From the NCBI GenBank assembly GCA_024509875.1, contig JAMPIV010018778.1, forward strand, positions 1 to 64,000: a stretch of DNA of 64,000 bases. The letters are read 5' to 3'. The notes under the pieces are model-generated. The model worked only from the letters and a program-made list of their open reading frames with translations, ran no database searches and had not been told where the DNA came from. The translations under genes were made by a program, and so were the position numbers. This DNA comes from Oreohelix idahoensis (Eukaryota > Mollusca > Gastropoda > Stylommatophora > Oreohelicidae). Positions 48,987-64,000 of this stretch are shown here, one piece after another (within the stretch, counting starts at the first letter, position 1; every line of letters starts with the position of its first letter).

Positions 48987-49155
48987 ATTATCTCAATTAA
49001 GGTTAGCAATATACTAAGGTAACTTAATAACTCTAATATGACAACAACTCTAAGCACTAACAGTTCATCCACTATTTCACAAAATACTTTTAATATTATT
49101 TTATGAGATTCCCATACAATTTTAGGGGAAGTTTTACCCAGTGCAAAGTTAAAAT

Positions 49156-49175
49156 CCCGGAACCGGAGACCCCAA
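49156..49175 (-). other. Primer-binding-site-like sequence of LTR element 2
   Basis: On the minus strand TGGGGTCTCCGGTTCCGGGA lies about 5 nt after the 5' LTR. The adjoining AAAATCCCG matches the same position in LTR element 1. The tRNA was not assigned. Confidence 0.5.
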
Positions 49176-49179
49176 TATA

Positions 49180-51733
<2,554 letters not shown>

Positions 51734-53084
51734 TTGTTGAAGGCCTATGCTCCTTTGGATGTGGAGGGTTATGAATGAATGTCATAAAATGTACAACACT
51801 TTTCTCATTAATAATTACTTTTATCCTCTCCCAATGTGTTAGAAAACATGTCTGGCTTTTCCACAACATGTTAATATATTTCCTAACAACTCTGTGAAAC
51901 AACACAAAGTTTGGTGTTGACTTCCCTTTAGATAAACCTTTTCCCACATAATTTTCATACATATTCAATAATTCATACATAATAATGATAATAATGATAT
52001 AAATGTTTTCTTCCTTACCGCATCAGAGAAATATTAACACTAAGAAGTTTTATTTTGAGATAATATGGTCAAATTCCAGATCTCCTGCTGGTGCAGATCA
52101 GCTCAAGTCAAGACAGTACTAATATCTTGCTTGAAAACAACTTCAGTGTGTAAAATTTCTTTTACCAGTGGCCCCGAACACTGCTACCAATTAGTTTTAT
52201 TTCCCCCTTAGTATATTTGCCTACAACCAATCAGGGACCGTTGGCTTATAGCGTCCTATTATTCAAAATAAACTCAAATTTCAAACCTTGGACTAACTTC
52301 CCCTCTATCCCCACCGCAGGGCAAACTGAGAAAGAAGTAGTCTGTTCGTCCCTCTGTCTTCTGTCACTATCTTGTTTTTATGCTTCATTTCCTCAACTAA
52401 CATATTTTTTTCTATCTTGCCAATTCAAATCTGTAAACACTAACTCGTAGCACCACCAACTATGCTCCTTTCCTTTCCCGTCCGTACGGTATTTTTTTCA
52501 AAAATTTCCACGTTAATCGTAATTTTTTTCTTTTTCTTAGCTGGCGTTCTCATTCAAACGAGACAACGCTGGTAGTAATACGTCACAAAAGCGTCAAAAT
52601 GCTGTCTGTCTGTTACTTTAGCCTTACTTTTTCGCTAGAAATACGTTGTGTGTATGTGTTTTTGAACTGTGCCGTCCAACATTGTGGTAATATACATTCG
52701 CATCTGCGTTACATAAGAAGGGGTTTTTCTATCTTTTTTTTTTTACTAAGCTACTATCTCGCCATGCACTACGTCTGTCAAGCTCGCGATAACCAAGCAG
52801 AACCAAACGCGTCGCGAAGTGGAGCATTTCTCTCTCATTTTTATGCTTCCTTTTATTCTTCTATCTTACTATCTTCTCGGAACAACTAGGCTTTAGTTTT
52901 ATGTCAAATGTGGTACTTTATTGTCTCAAGGTCGAGGCATAAAATCTTAGCACTGACTTGCGGCGTAGGCGACAACGATCTCCATAACTTCGCTATTTTA
53001 TTCCTAGGTTATTTTATACTTATAAACAACTATATTATATATTTCAATCGGTGAAATCTCGGATTTCATCACAACGATGTTTGT
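51734..53084. other. Non-coding stretch, possibly the remainder of an inverted LTR
   Basis: No recognisable gene. TGTTGAAGGCC at 51735 would be a fitting outer end for the inverted LTR that finishes at 54023, but the sequence between does not match the other LTR copies by eye. Confidence 0.35.
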
Positions 53085-54023
<939 letters not shown>

Positions 54024-54488
54024 AACAAACACATGCCAAGTCCCCCTGTCATGTGCCATCATCTCAAGCTCTTTCCATGTTTTCCTCATTATTTTCACCT
54101 CTGTTTCCAGCTCTCTTCTCCATGTGCTTCTTGGTCTACCTCTGCCTCTCTTGCCCTGGGGGTTCCAGAACAAGGACTGTCTTGTAATGCTATCAACAGG
54201 TTTCCTAAGTGTGTGTCCTATCCATCGCCATCGTCTTCTTCTCATCTCTTGTTCCACTGGCACTTGTCTAGTTCTTGTCATCAGTTCCACGTTGGTAACT
54301 TTGTCATACCATTTTAATCCCTCTATTCTACGCAAGCACCCATTTATGAAAGTCTGTAGCTTTTTGGTTGTTGTCTTTGTTGTTCTCCATGTCTCCGAGC
54401 CATACAATAGGACTGACTTCATATTTGAGTTGAAGATTCTTATTTTCGTGTTGGATCCGATTTTATGACATAAGACCAGGCAAACCAC
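54024..54488 (-). pseudogene. LINE ORF2 C-terminal fragment
   Basis: An open frame with SVLLYGSETWRTTKTTTKKL, INGCLRRIEGLKWYDKVTN, RWRWIGHTLRKP and GKRGRGRPRSTWRRELETE. It is the post-RT part of a LINE ORF2. The LINE ends abruptly at the LTR edge (54023), so its last residues in that frame are LTR-derived. No palm motifs remain. Confidence 0.85.
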
Positions 54489-55002
54489 TGGCCGTCGTCT
54501 TCAGCAAGTCACCGTCTTTGTACATGACTTGATAGTATTAAATTAAAATGTTTTTGTTGTTGTCAAGGACAGTGTCAAACGGTAGTTTGAAAGTTTATTT
54601 GACCATGAATGGGGTAACAAACAAATTAAGAACGTTGACTCATTGTGTAGTTACCATGCTGAATCTGAATATACTTGAAAATGTTTAGTTAGGGAAAGAG
54701 AGAGTCTATCAGAGGGTGATGTAGGACGCATTTATATTGTTCCAGGGTTTCATCTTTGACCCGAAGTGAGCCCAGGTCAACTGAGATCTGTATATTGCTG
54801 CCTGTAAATAAGAGAGGCCGTATCAACTGTGCGCCTCCTTGTTAATTCAAGAGCAGAACTCTGATGTGATATTGGAAGCTGGTGGAGTGACTAGACTTCG
54901 TCCTGTACACCAGAAGACACAAAGATAAGACAGTGTCTACAGGCATTTGATAGATCAAACCACAATACTCTCATTTCCCAAGTGTTTAAGAATACTAGGT
55001 CC
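54489..55002. other. Non-coding stretch, nothing recognised
   Basis: No ORF with motifs and no repeat boundary seen. Confidence 0.35.
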
Positions 55003-55185
55003 AGCATCGAGAGGTGGGGATGACCAGTTCCCTTCCTCGCCGCCTTTTCCTTCCCTAACTCAAGTGCAAAGTCCGGTGCTCATTTACAGCTGGGTAGATT
55101 GAAGTGTGTCGACGCGTGAATTGAACCCGGGCACCTTTGCCACGAGAGACCAGGGCTCTGACCACTCTAAATTGGACGCTATTTA
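55003..55185 (-). mobile_element. SINE, third copy, minus strand
   Basis: The reverse complement reads GTGGTCAGAGCCCTGGTCTC, then GGTGCCCGGGTTCAATTCAC (B box GGTTCAATTCA), CTACCCAGCTGTAAATGAG and GGCGAGGAAGGGAACTGGTC, in the same order as 26815-27062. Confidence 0.88.
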
Positions 55186-55289
55186 GAACTTAACATTTAG
55201 AACTTAACATTTAGAACTTAATATTTAGAACTTAACATTCTCAAAAAGCCATTTTTAAAATTCGAATTTGATGACACTTTAGTCATATT

Positions 55290-55735
55290 TTTTATCTGCG
55301 GTGTCTAAACCACATTCTCGGTATTTCGTGGAAGGACAAAGTGACAAATGTTGAGGTACTGTTACGTGCTGGCCTTCAATGCATGAATACACTGCTTAGG
55401 CTGCGCAGACTACGCTGGCTTGGCCATGTCTGCCGCATGTAAGATGGTCTCACCCCGAAAGATGCCTTCTATGGGAAACCGGCAGGCGGCAAAATAACAA
55501 TTGGGCAAGGTTCAAAGATGTGTGCAAGGGAGACATGAGGGCACTGGACATAAATCCAGCAACCTGGGAGGATGAAGCTGCCGATCTCACCAAGTGGCGA
55601 TGCTCTCTACGGCGTCACCTCAGATATTGGTGATAAGAAGCTCTCACGGCAATCAGAAGAGAGGAGAAAACGTCGAAAGGAACACCAGGACAATATACAG
55701 TTAAGGGGTGTCACCTCAGGGGTGCATTCCCATAG
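55290..55735 (+). pseudogene. LINE ORF2 C-terminal fragment, frameshifted
   Basis: The plus strand encodes HILGISWKDKVTNVEVLLRA, GLQCMNTLLRLRRLRWLGHV and CRM, then a stop and DGLTPKDAFYGKPAGGK, later parts in other frames. This is the LINE post-RT pattern. Confidence 0.7.
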
Positions 55736-56448
55736 TCAGTTATGAGTGAAAGGGGTATTATTATTAATATTACGGTCATACAGCCTACCAAAAAAAAAAA
55801 AAAACAAAGAAATATTCAAACAACACGAAAACGAAAATCAACGGGACCCGTAGTCGCTCCACTAGACTTTAAAATAGCTGTGACGTGTCAGAGTGTGAAC
55901 TTTCCCCAAAATGACGTCTCACGAACGTGGTTTCAGTTTCTCTATTTGTGTCGTAAGAGTTATTTTTGTCCACAACTGGTGCAGGAAATGTAACTTTAAA
56001 TGATACTTTCAATAAATACTACCACATCACAGTGTCTTTTATATTTGGACATCCGCCTCAATATAACCGTGGACCTTGTGTCTAGGTTGAACGTGGGGTG
56101 GCGGGACTCCTTTCAATAGAAGCCATTCATGGAGTGTTTCTAACCTTTTTTTTCATTTCTATATGAAGTGCGGGTTCATTGACACACGCTGTTAGTTCCG
56201 AGATTTTCCTCCATAAATTAGGTCACAAATAGGCTTAATCATTCGGTTTAATAGGACACATATTTATGAAACCCGTTGAAAGCGTTTCAAGACAGGTCTT
56301 AGTCTGGTATCCCCAGGATCAGAGGCATATGTGGGGACCCATACACGGAGAAGGGACCTGGAGACAGACATGTTAGGGTTGACGAAGACCTTAAACTTCA
56401 TGACACAAAAAAAGAAGGATTAGGGCCAAGGGGCCGTTCACAAATTAC

Positions 56449-56499
56449 GGGGGGGGGGGGGGGTGGGGGGGGGGGCGGGGTCGGGGGGGGGGGGGGGGT
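56449..56499. repeat. G-rich run
   Basis: Three long G-runs separated by T, C and TC; potential G-quadruplex on the plus strand. Confidence 0.85.
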
Positions 56500-56624
56500 G
56501 AGAGGTGGCCGAAATTTTACCGTTAGGTGCGGCCTATGCTCCTCATTTGTCTTTTGATGCATCTTAAGAATAATGGGAGCACCCCTGCAGAAGAACAAAA
56601 ACGACAAGCAAGAACGTAAAGACT

Positions 56625-57045
56625 TTCAGAAAGGAGTCCTTGCTTAGAACGGCAAATGTAGCATTCTATAAAATGACAAGTATTTTATGCAACAACTCTT
56701 GGTCAATGGAAGTAAGAAAGAGAGTTCTTCAGTGTTATATAGAACCAATCTTGACATATGGAAGTGAGTCTAAGACAATTACTGAACAATAGGGAAAGCA
56801 CCAGAGGCCACAGAGATGTGGTTTTACAGAAAAATATTTAAAATACCATGGACAGCTAAAAATTAGTAATGGGGATGGCCTGAAAGAGGACAAATCTCAA
56901 AGGAAGCTTTTTCCTCAGGTTCAAAGGAAGCATCCTCTTTTTTGGGCATGTTACAAGAAGGAGGAAGATGGAGTATATCATCACAGCAGGAAAGACTGAA
57001 AGAAAAAGAGATTATGTTGATGTGGCTACCTCACACCCAAGACCC
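56625..57045 (+). pseudogene. LINE ORF2 C-terminal fragment of a different lineage
   Basis: Frames read AFYKMTSILCNNSWSMEVRK, then RVLQCYIEPILTYGSESKTI, with a stop, then pieces such as MWFYRKI and MEYIITAGKTE. The pattern ILTYGSE is shared by LINE post-RT regions. Several stops and shifts. Confidence 0.6.
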
Positions 57046-57075
57046 ATGCACTAAGAAAATTTATTAAGGATCGTT

Positions 57076-57450
57076 TGACAGGGGTTACAATTATTGGTTG
57101 CTTGCAACCCTCTCAGCAGCAGACTTAGCGATTCAAGCAACACAAAGCCTTATACAGATCAACATTTAATATTACCGAACACCCAGACAGTGTTCGTAGA
57201 CTTTAAGTCTTAGGCATGTTCTTGTTTGAACTAGACTTCAGATCAATAGCTTGTTCTCTCTCCGCGACCGCGATTGGAATGATAGAGAATTTTTCAAATG
57301 ACGCTGGCGCCTGGACGCTTCTCTTCTCTGATTGGCTGCTATACGTAAGCGGCTATACTAAGGTAGCTCTTTTTAGATGTAAACAAAGATGGCTGCCACA
57401 TAACGACAAAATGGCGGTGGACAACAGGCGAGATGACTATGGGACTGTCA
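57076..57450 (-). repeat. 3' LTR of the gypsy element (375 bp, by structure)
   Basis: It starts TGACAG and ends CTGTCA, a perfect 6-bp terminal inverted repeat with TG/CA ends. Directly outside, the minus strand has a purine-rich CAGGCGGGGAATATG, a good polypurine tract. The second LTR is outside the window, so the boundaries rest on structure alone. Confidence 0.6.
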
Positions 57451-59732
57451 CATATTCCCCGCCTGATTTTGTTGTCGTCCCGACAACTGCACCAAGCTAG
57501 GCGCTTCAGTCGTAACCTCTCAGAACGTCTCGGGGCAGGGTACTCTATTGGCTGCAGGGCATACCAGCCTGGTTCGGGCGTTAAACCATGTGCGTCCTCC
57601 CCAAGGTGTCTCCACTGGCAAATCTGGTGCTTATGTAGGCCTAGTGTCGTATCTACCAAATCTGGAGAATCATCTTTGTCTTCACTTCGTCTCAGTTCGC
57701 TGCCAATGACTCTAATGCTCGGACTCACTCTGTCTGTTCGTTGGATGACATACGGACCTCCTGTCATTGTGGGAGCACGAATAACAATGTACTCCTCTTC
57801 TGACCACATGTCACGAATTTTGGATCTCTTAGCGTAGTGCATTCTTTTCCTCACCAATTCTCCCACCTGTAGTGGAGTAGAACACGGCAGCTTATCACTT
57901 CTCTCTTTCCGGACTGCTGCCAACTTCTGCAACTGTGCCTCTACTCTTACGTGCACCTCCCGTAACCTGGAAAGGTGCCCTTCAAGCCACTGGTTAACTG
58001 TAGCTGGTTCTTCGTCCTCTGATGAATGGCCCAATATGAAATCGACGGGCATTTTCGGCTCCCTCCCAAACAAAAGATAGTAAGGGGAGTAACCCGTAGA
58101 TGCATGGGGAGTAGCGTTGTAGACTGCAAGGACGTCTGCCAGGTGGTCAGACCATCTCCGTTTCTCAGTGGTGGACAATGGCCTTAAGAGATCATGCAAT
58201 GTCCTGTTAAACTGCTCACACTGGCCATTTCCACGAGGGTTGTATGCCGTCGTTCGACTTTTCTCGACGCCATATACTCTGCACAGTTTGGATATGACAG
58301 CCGATTCGAAATTTCTACCCTGGTCGGAATGAAGCCTCTGCGGCACACCTAGGTATAAAAACCACTTTTCTACCAACGCTCGGGCCACGGTGGCTGCTTT
58401 TTGGTCTCTGGTTGGGACGGCAACTGCAAACTTGCTAAATACATCAGTCATAATGATTACATTCTCGTAGCCTCGTGCGTCTCTTTCCAGCAGCGTAAAG
58501 TCCATGGCAACTACCTCAAAAGGCTTGGATGCCAGCAGATTTCCCGATGGACCTTGGATCTTGAGATGCGGGGCTTTTGCTATATTGCATCTACTGCACC
58601 TTCTGCAGAATGTCTCTACATCACACGTTATTCCACATCAGAAACACCTGTTCCTCAGTATCTGCAACATGCGATCACGACCCTGATGGCCAGTTTTGTG
58701 CACTGCCTCCAGAACTGGCGTTTTTAAAGATTCTGGAACCACAAGTTGCGTGATCTTAGTCCCATTTGGTCCGCTTACTGCCCGATACAGCAAGCCTCCA
58801 ATTAGTGTCAAGCGCCTACGCTGCCTTAGTAACTTCTTTGCTGGCTTTGATAATCTCCTCATCTCCTCCTTGGGCAATCTAGTACTATCTCTCATAATTC
58901 TGGAGACTGTCATAATATCAGTATCAGCCTCCTGCAATGCTAACAGTTCTTCAAGAGAATAGGATGGAAACGTTTGTGACGCACTTGTGTCTGGATCCGG
59001 GCCTGGTGCATCTCCCATCTCCACTGCTCCACACATGGCTCTTAACTCCATATTCTGCAGCAAACCTAACCTTCGGGGTATAGTTGTTGAGCGGGCTGGC
59101 ACTAATGCTATGTGACTGATGGCGACATCATCATCTTCATCGGTGTGTTCTGGATTCTCTATAGGATACCGAGAGAGGTAGTCAGCATTTCCGTTCGCTC
59201 TACCTGCCTTGTGTTTGATAGAGTAATTGAACATCGACATCTGTGCTATCCACCTCTGTTCGATTGCGCCAAGCTTAGACTTTTGCCACAGAGCCAAACT
59301 CCTGTTGTCGGTAAACACCTCAACTTGAGCACCGAGCAGATAACTCCTGAACCTTTCCGTCATAGCCCATTTCATACTTAGCAACTCAAGTTTCATGCTA
59401 CTTTTGGCATTTTTCTCTAATGGTCGCAGAGTGCGACTGGCATATGCTAACACCCTTTTCTTGCCATCTTGCACTTGTGACAGCACGGCTCCCAATCCTT
59501 GGTATGAGGCATCAACTTCCAGTATAAAGGGCACAGAAAAATCTGGGAAACCCAGAAGAGGAGTAGACGTAAGCATAGCTTTCAACTGCTTAAAAGCAAC
59601 ATCACACTCTTGGGTCCACATTTCTCCTATGGCAGTTTTCCTGGACCTTCGTTTACCCTGTGGATCTTGGTCTTCATTTAACTGAGCAACCAGTTCATGC
59701 AGTGGGCGTGCTATAGTGGCAAACCCGGGCAC
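57339..59732 (-). pseudogene. RNase H and integrase of the gypsy element, one nonsense codon
   Basis: A single frame interrupted by a TGA at 58635-58637 in the H2C2 region (RNRCF*CGIT). RNase H: FILEVDASYQGLGAVLSQ, LELLSMKWAM, VFTDNRSLALW, NADYLSRYP. Zinc finger: HKTGHQGRDRM, then CRRCSRC. Integrase core: VAMDFTLL, HSDQGRNF and GNGQCEQFNRTL, the D, D, E residues. The C-terminus runs into the 3' LTR (NKIRRGICDS), and the frame ends at 57339. Readthrough or reversion of the TGA would be needed for an intact product. Confidence 0.92.
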
Positions 59733-60118
59733 AAACCTCCGATAATAACTGGCAAGACCGAGGAATGCACGTAACTCTGTCTGTGTTCTGGGTATTGATG
59801 CCCTTGTAATATCTTATCCTCCATCGCTCCAATGCCCTCTTCAGATACCGTATGACCCAAAAATTCCACTTTCGGCTTGCAGAAATGACATTTAGCTGCA
59901 TTCAACTTCAGGCCTAATTGCTGCAACGGCTGGAACACTTTTTCAAGCCACTGCAGGTGTTCTGCAAAGCCGGTTGAGTACACAAGAATGTCATCTAGAT
60001 AGACCAGTAACAGCTGGAACATCATATCGTGCATGGAACTCTGCATCAGTCGCTGAAAAGTACTGGCTGAATTAGCTAGTCCCATGGGCATTCTAGTGTA
60101 CTCATACAATCCAAATGG
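59711..60118 (-). pseudogene. RT, second half, gypsy element
   Basis: PFGLYEYTRMPMGLANSAST, FQRLMQSSMHDMM and LLVYLDDILVYS, with the catalytic YLDD box, then LNAAKCHFCKPKVEFLGHTV. A frameshift near 59800 disconnects it from the RNase H frame. The first residues connect to the RT half at 62248 once the LTR insertion is ignored. Confidence 0.92.
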
Positions 60119-62247
60119 TGTGGTTATGGTAAAGTGGGATGTTATAAATATTTATAGGGGACTTGTGTACTGACTGAGATCAGCTGTGAAGGTATCTGTA
60201 TCTAATAGGTGTAGTGTTTTACAGATAACCTTACTTGCTACCACATTTATACCTCAGTCAGAATTATTCTGGAATATTGTGATGACTACGTTGAATGTCT
60301 AGGGTTATGTACATGATGAAGTGTAAGTCACAACAACAACAGACAGATAAACAATTTAATTTATTCCACCACACTTGACAACACTGTGACACTCACACAC
60401 ATTTAACACTCTATAAGACTTTCTTAATTGAGTCAATGGTAAAAGTTCAAATATATATGTATTAATTACTTTCACTAATATATATCCTGATTCAACTACA
60501 CAGTGAACCAGGAATCACAATCAAATGTAATCACAATTTATATGTACATAATTTATAAATATGAACCTTGTAGTGACATATTGTATTAGTATTATCCTAT
60601 GTGTGTCAGTTGTGTAGTAGTACTATGAGGTAATACTGGTTTTGTTTTTCAAGCTATGTTGTTATTTGTCATCATGACTTCAATTGTTTGTTTATCTTGG
60701 AAATAGTATGGGGAAACTTCACCGTTCCTATCAATTTAAACAATGTATTGACCCTCTGTTTTACTATAATGTCAAGTTTTGAGGGGGACACATAATGTTG
60801 AGCTCCTCTGGCCACAGAAGCTTATCTTTCGTGATGGCGGCAGGAAAAGACTCCTCTGCTCGATAGCTTCCCTGTGTTCTGGAGACACCTCACTGGTCAC
60901 TATCTGGACCCAGGAGTATGCTGTCAGCCTCTAGATTCAGCAAAGCTCCGACCAGGTGCTGCTCAATAACTTTAGGACCACGGTCCCTGAAACAAGAAGG
61001 TTGTACCTCCTATTTCAGAACTAATTGATAATCTATTTCCAGACTGAACACAATACATAACAAACACTGAGTTCAGAGCGATAGGCCAACTGCCAGCTCC
61101 ATCTGAAACAATTTACACCAGTATACTCCTCCCTAATGGTTACTACGCCTATGCAATTCCAGCATTAGTTCTTTCTAGTCAATAAGATAGGTGTCAGTGT
61201 ACTGTTTGGCAATTCCATGCAGTTTTACTTTTCTCAGACACGTTCTGTTCAGGTTGGAGCAATATCTAGGCTTTGCCTCATGTTTGCTACTAAACTACAC
61301 ACATATACAGACATAAATTATCAATTTACATTCAATTTTCATTAAAAAGATATCAAATATTTCAAGCTTACCACAATTCATGGAAATAATACACAATTAC
61401 GTTGACTGGCAATGAATATGGCACAAAATCCGACCTGCCGCTGTCTCAGGCTTTTATTTATAAAAATATAAGCTGAATCTCAACGCACTGTTGCTTTAGA
61501 AAGTTTATTTGAAAATGTGGTGCTGAACTGACGCTTCTAATTGACTATATTGGCGGGTCTAACCAATCGTGCCATGTTTACACAGCTTTTCAAAAAAAGT
61601 ACCTCTACTACTGTTTCCCCTAACAACAACAAAATTAGTATTTGTAGTCCGACTAATCGTGTTTCGCCTTACATTTAATGCGCTCCAATCAAATAGGATT
61701 TTAGACATAAAACAGTAGAATGTCATGTTTCCTAATAAACGTTTTGTAAGTTTTTAAACCTAACTCTCGTATGGGTAGTGTTTTTTTTTTTTTTTCACTG
61801 TCGATTTGAAAAAAAATTAGTGCTTGTGGCCTTACACGCGTGATGACTTTAATTGTATAGCGAGACGCGTGTTTAGTGTTGCATGCGTTCCTGCTTTCAG
61901 CCCTCCCTTCTCTCTATCCTAAGTTCATCTGTCTTTTCATCACGCCGTGTATAAAATGAAATTAATTGAAGTATTAATTTAGGTCATTACGCGGTGTGCC
62001 TAGCTCAAGGTTTTCTTAGAAATGCAGTACACGTTTTATGGTACAAAGCGTGTAGTGATGCAGTAGGCTTACTATCAACGTGAAAGCGTGAGAATATGCA
62101 GACGAAGTAGAAAACAAGGGGGATTTCGAGTACAGTCATTGTGACAGCACTGTTCTTTACCATTCTTCTTTCCTTTTATTGAAGTTATTTGTTAGGCTTT
62201 ACATTTACTTTTTAATTTATATATGTGGATTAGAATTTCACACGACA
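60119..62247 (-). mobile_element. LTR insertion (solo LTR) splitting the gypsy RT
   Basis: The sequence resembles the LTR of element 2 at its left end: TGTGGT, then GATCAGCTGTGAAGGT, CTTGCTACCACATTTATACC and GTCTAGGGTTATG correspond to GGTCAGCTGTGAAGGTTCCT, CTGCTACCACCTTACGACCT and GTCTAGGGTTATG. A direct repeat GTGGT (60120-60124 and 62248-62252) at the junctions may be the target duplication, which makes the left edge ambiguous by about 6 bp. No internal coding region was found. It has no (CA)n(TA)n run. Confidence 0.8.
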
Positions 62248-62760
62248 GTGGTGAACGCCGATTTCTCTCGATCCTCTGCCCTCATAGCTACCTGGTAGTA
62301 GCCACTTGCTAGATCTAGTGAAGAAAATACTTTTGCTCCTCCTAAAGCATCTAAATATTCCTCCACACGAGGAAGATGGTAGACGTCCTTTTTGGTCTTG
62401 GCATTGACAGCTCTGAAGTCTACACATAATCGCAGTTTGCCATCTTTCTTCCTCACGAGCACAATAGGCGAAGCCCAGGGGCTTGAACTTTCTCTTATAA
62501 TTTGTTTGTCGAGAAGACCGCGAAGGTGGTCTTGCACCTCTTTGTAGAAAGCTGGTGGAATTCGCCTGTAGGGTTGTTTTACTGGAGTATCATCCGTCAA
62601 CTGAATCGAATGAGATACCTTACTTGTATACCCTACATCATTCTCATCTTTAGCGAAAAGGCTGTTATATTGTTGTAGTAACTTTTGTAGTTGGCGCTTT
62701 TCGTCCTGGCTGCCCTCAAACCCATTTAAATCAACTGGGCTGCAAACAGGGACCTTGGCT
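62248..62760 (-). pseudogene. RT, first half, gypsy element
   Basis: PVKQPYRRIPPAFYKEVQDH, LLDKQIIRESSSPWASPIVL, VRKKDGKLRLCVDFRAVNAK, LDALGGAKVFSSLDLASGYY and REKSAFTT, which are the RT fingers and motif A (SSLDLASGYYQ). It breaks off at AFTT where the LTR inserts. Confidence 0.92.
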
Positions 62761-63000
62761 GTGCAGATATCTCCACTTCCTGGGCTCCAACAACTCTGAA
62801 GTGTCTCTCATAGTCTGCACATGCCTCAGAAAGTTCTCCAACTTGAGTACCCCTAGCCAGTAAAAGGTCTTCATCTCCAAGATTTACTGCTTGGACCTCA
62901 CAGAACCTTTCTCTGAGAACAGTTAGTGTGTGACATATAACCAGCCCTTTATGGTCTAAGTCTCTTGAGGGTTCAAACAGCAGTCTTCTCTGATCTGGAG

Positions 63001-63476
63001 CCACTTCTACACTTCACCTGTATAGTAGCGATCGAGCGAGCTGGTATGTGGGTTTTTCTTCCTCCTGCAACCCACACCTTCACTCTATCTAACCTTGCCT
63101 CTTGTGTACCTTTTCCTGGAGCTTGCCATTTGAGGAAGCTGTGGATGTTTTTTTACTTCCGTCAGTATGTTGGTGCCTATTATGCCAGGTGCTTTGTCAG
63201 GCCCATTGACACTCTTTACGACATAGATGCCACAGTTCTTGACAGGGCACTCCCCAATCTTGACGTCAACCACTAGATGGCAGCATAAGGAATTGTGACA
63301 CCATTGGCAGCAGTTAGTCGTACCCATTTACTTTCCTCCAGGGCCAGATCTCCAAAAAGCTGCTGAAAGCACTGTTCCGTAACCGTTGAAACTTGTGACC
63401 CCGTATCAAGAATACACCTGACTTTCTTTCCTGCTATTAGTACATCACATTCCGGTCGATCACCAACCATCTTCAT
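63001..63476 (-). pseudogene. Protease region of the gypsy element
   Basis: RCILDTGSQVSTVTEQCF contains the aspartic-protease DTG near the start of the frame from 63476. The region downstream is in other frames (63327-63085: GIYVVKSVNGPDKAPGIIGT, NILTEVKK) because of shifts. It would process the polyprotein. Confidence 0.8.
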
Positions 63477-63568
63477 CTCTGAGTCATTCTGCTCCCCTTC
63501 TGTAACCTGACTCCCAGCCGCAGAGGGGTCCAGTTTAATGCCTGGGGATATCGATTCTGTACGTGGCC

Positions 63569-64000
63569 TTAGTCCTCTGCGTCTAAGACAGCGAACTGTA
63601 CTGGTACGCCTCCCTGCTCCTGAGATATCGCATAAATTTTAGCCTGTAATAGAGCCACCTGTGCTCCCAGCTGCTCAACGTCTGCGCTTAATGCTTGTAT
63701 ATCGGGTACCGTCACGGTATTTACTACTCCGACACTGGCAACACCAGCCCCAGGAGCGTGTTCAGTCTCTAAAAACCGTAGGGCATAGTCCCTCACCGAC
63801 TTAAACGATGCTGTAGGCTCTTTAAAGATCATTTCCTTTGCCAACTTTCTTAGTAGATCATCTCTCAGACAAGCAGCAAACTGGTCCCGAAGAAAGGATG
63901 GCTCTAAAGGAGTGACATTATTCTGTTTTTGTGCCATTACCACACTTTCGAACACCTCGTGGATGCGATGGGAGAATTCCCAAAGAGACTCCCTTGCACC
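63569..64000 (-). pseudogene. Gag C-terminal part of the gypsy element, cut by the window
   Basis: From 63955, the frame reads PSFLRDQFAACLRDDLLRKL, AKEMIFKEPTASFKSVRDYA and a tail with a heptad-like pattern (DIQALSADVEQLGAQVALL) before a stop at 63569. Its start lies beyond 64000, and no zinc knuckle is seen in the visible part. Confidence 0.7.

Larger units (their letters stand above)
57076..64000 (-). mobile_element. Ty3/gypsy retrotransposon (5' end beyond the window)
   Basis: The 3' LTR is at 57076-57450, and the minus-strand domains run Gag (63955) - protease - RT - RNase H - integrase (57339), the ordinary gypsy order. The RT is split by an LTR insertion at 60119-62247. Several frameshifts and a nonsense codon make the element defective. 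Its 5' LTR and Gag start lie past position 64000. Confidence 0.9.

Overview
The window is metazoan nuclear DNA, almost entirely an accessory, transposon-dense tract. The signs are introns or decayed ORFs rather than operons, long (TA)n/(CA)n/(GA)n microsatellites, tRNA-derived SINEs, several LINE 3' fragments, Penelope-like, Ty3/gypsy, mariner, Tc1 and hAT-type elements. The repeat content would suit an invertebrate, perhaps a mollusc; that is inference only. No tRNA, rRNA or convincing single-copy host gene was found. The best host-gene candidate is a ubiquitin-like ORF behind a splice-acceptor-like site at 30.4-31.2 kb, and it runs in frame into a LINE-type ORF1.

Layout. 1-5.4 kb: non-coding, with a SINE fragment, (GA)n and a small minisatellite. 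5436-6757: mariner with a doubly frameshifted transposase. 7012-9362: inverted repeats about 96 bp long at matched spacing around a conserved but broken ORF of unknown function, a candidate DNA transposon. 9812-12681: Penelope-like element with 1,024-bp inverted arms, each carrying a GIY-YIG endonuclease, around an RT fragment, with a 14-bp target-site duplication. 12699-13320: 36-bp minisatellite. 13457-24741: complete LTR element (2.7-kb LTRs, ACGAG duplication) coding Gag, protease and integrase on the minus strand but no reverse transcriptase; one LTR holds an intact Tc1. 25.6-33.3 kb: hAT-type MITE, SINE, LINE 3' ends, a Tc1/mariner deletion derivative, and the ubiquitin-like/ORF1 reading frame. 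33.3-41.9 kb: mostly non-coding with microsatellites and small TIR elements. 41967-51733: second LTR element of the same type, now with RT/RNase H placed after the integrase (Gmr1-like order), frameshifted. 51.7-57 kb: inverted LTR-related sequence, LINE ends, SINE. 57076-64000: conventional gypsy element (Gag-PR-RT-RH-IN) on the minus strand, its RT split by an LTR insertion and its 5' end outside the window.

How the parts may interact. The RT-less LTR element could only move with reverse transcriptase supplied in trans. The neighbouring full-order element belongs to the same broad group but is itself decayed, so a donor would have to be elsewhere. Nesting gives relative ages: Tc1 after LTR element 1, the LTR at 60.1-62.2 kb after the gypsy element, a SINE-like insert after ORF1. 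All homology calls come from reading protein motifs and repeats by eye; no database search was possible.
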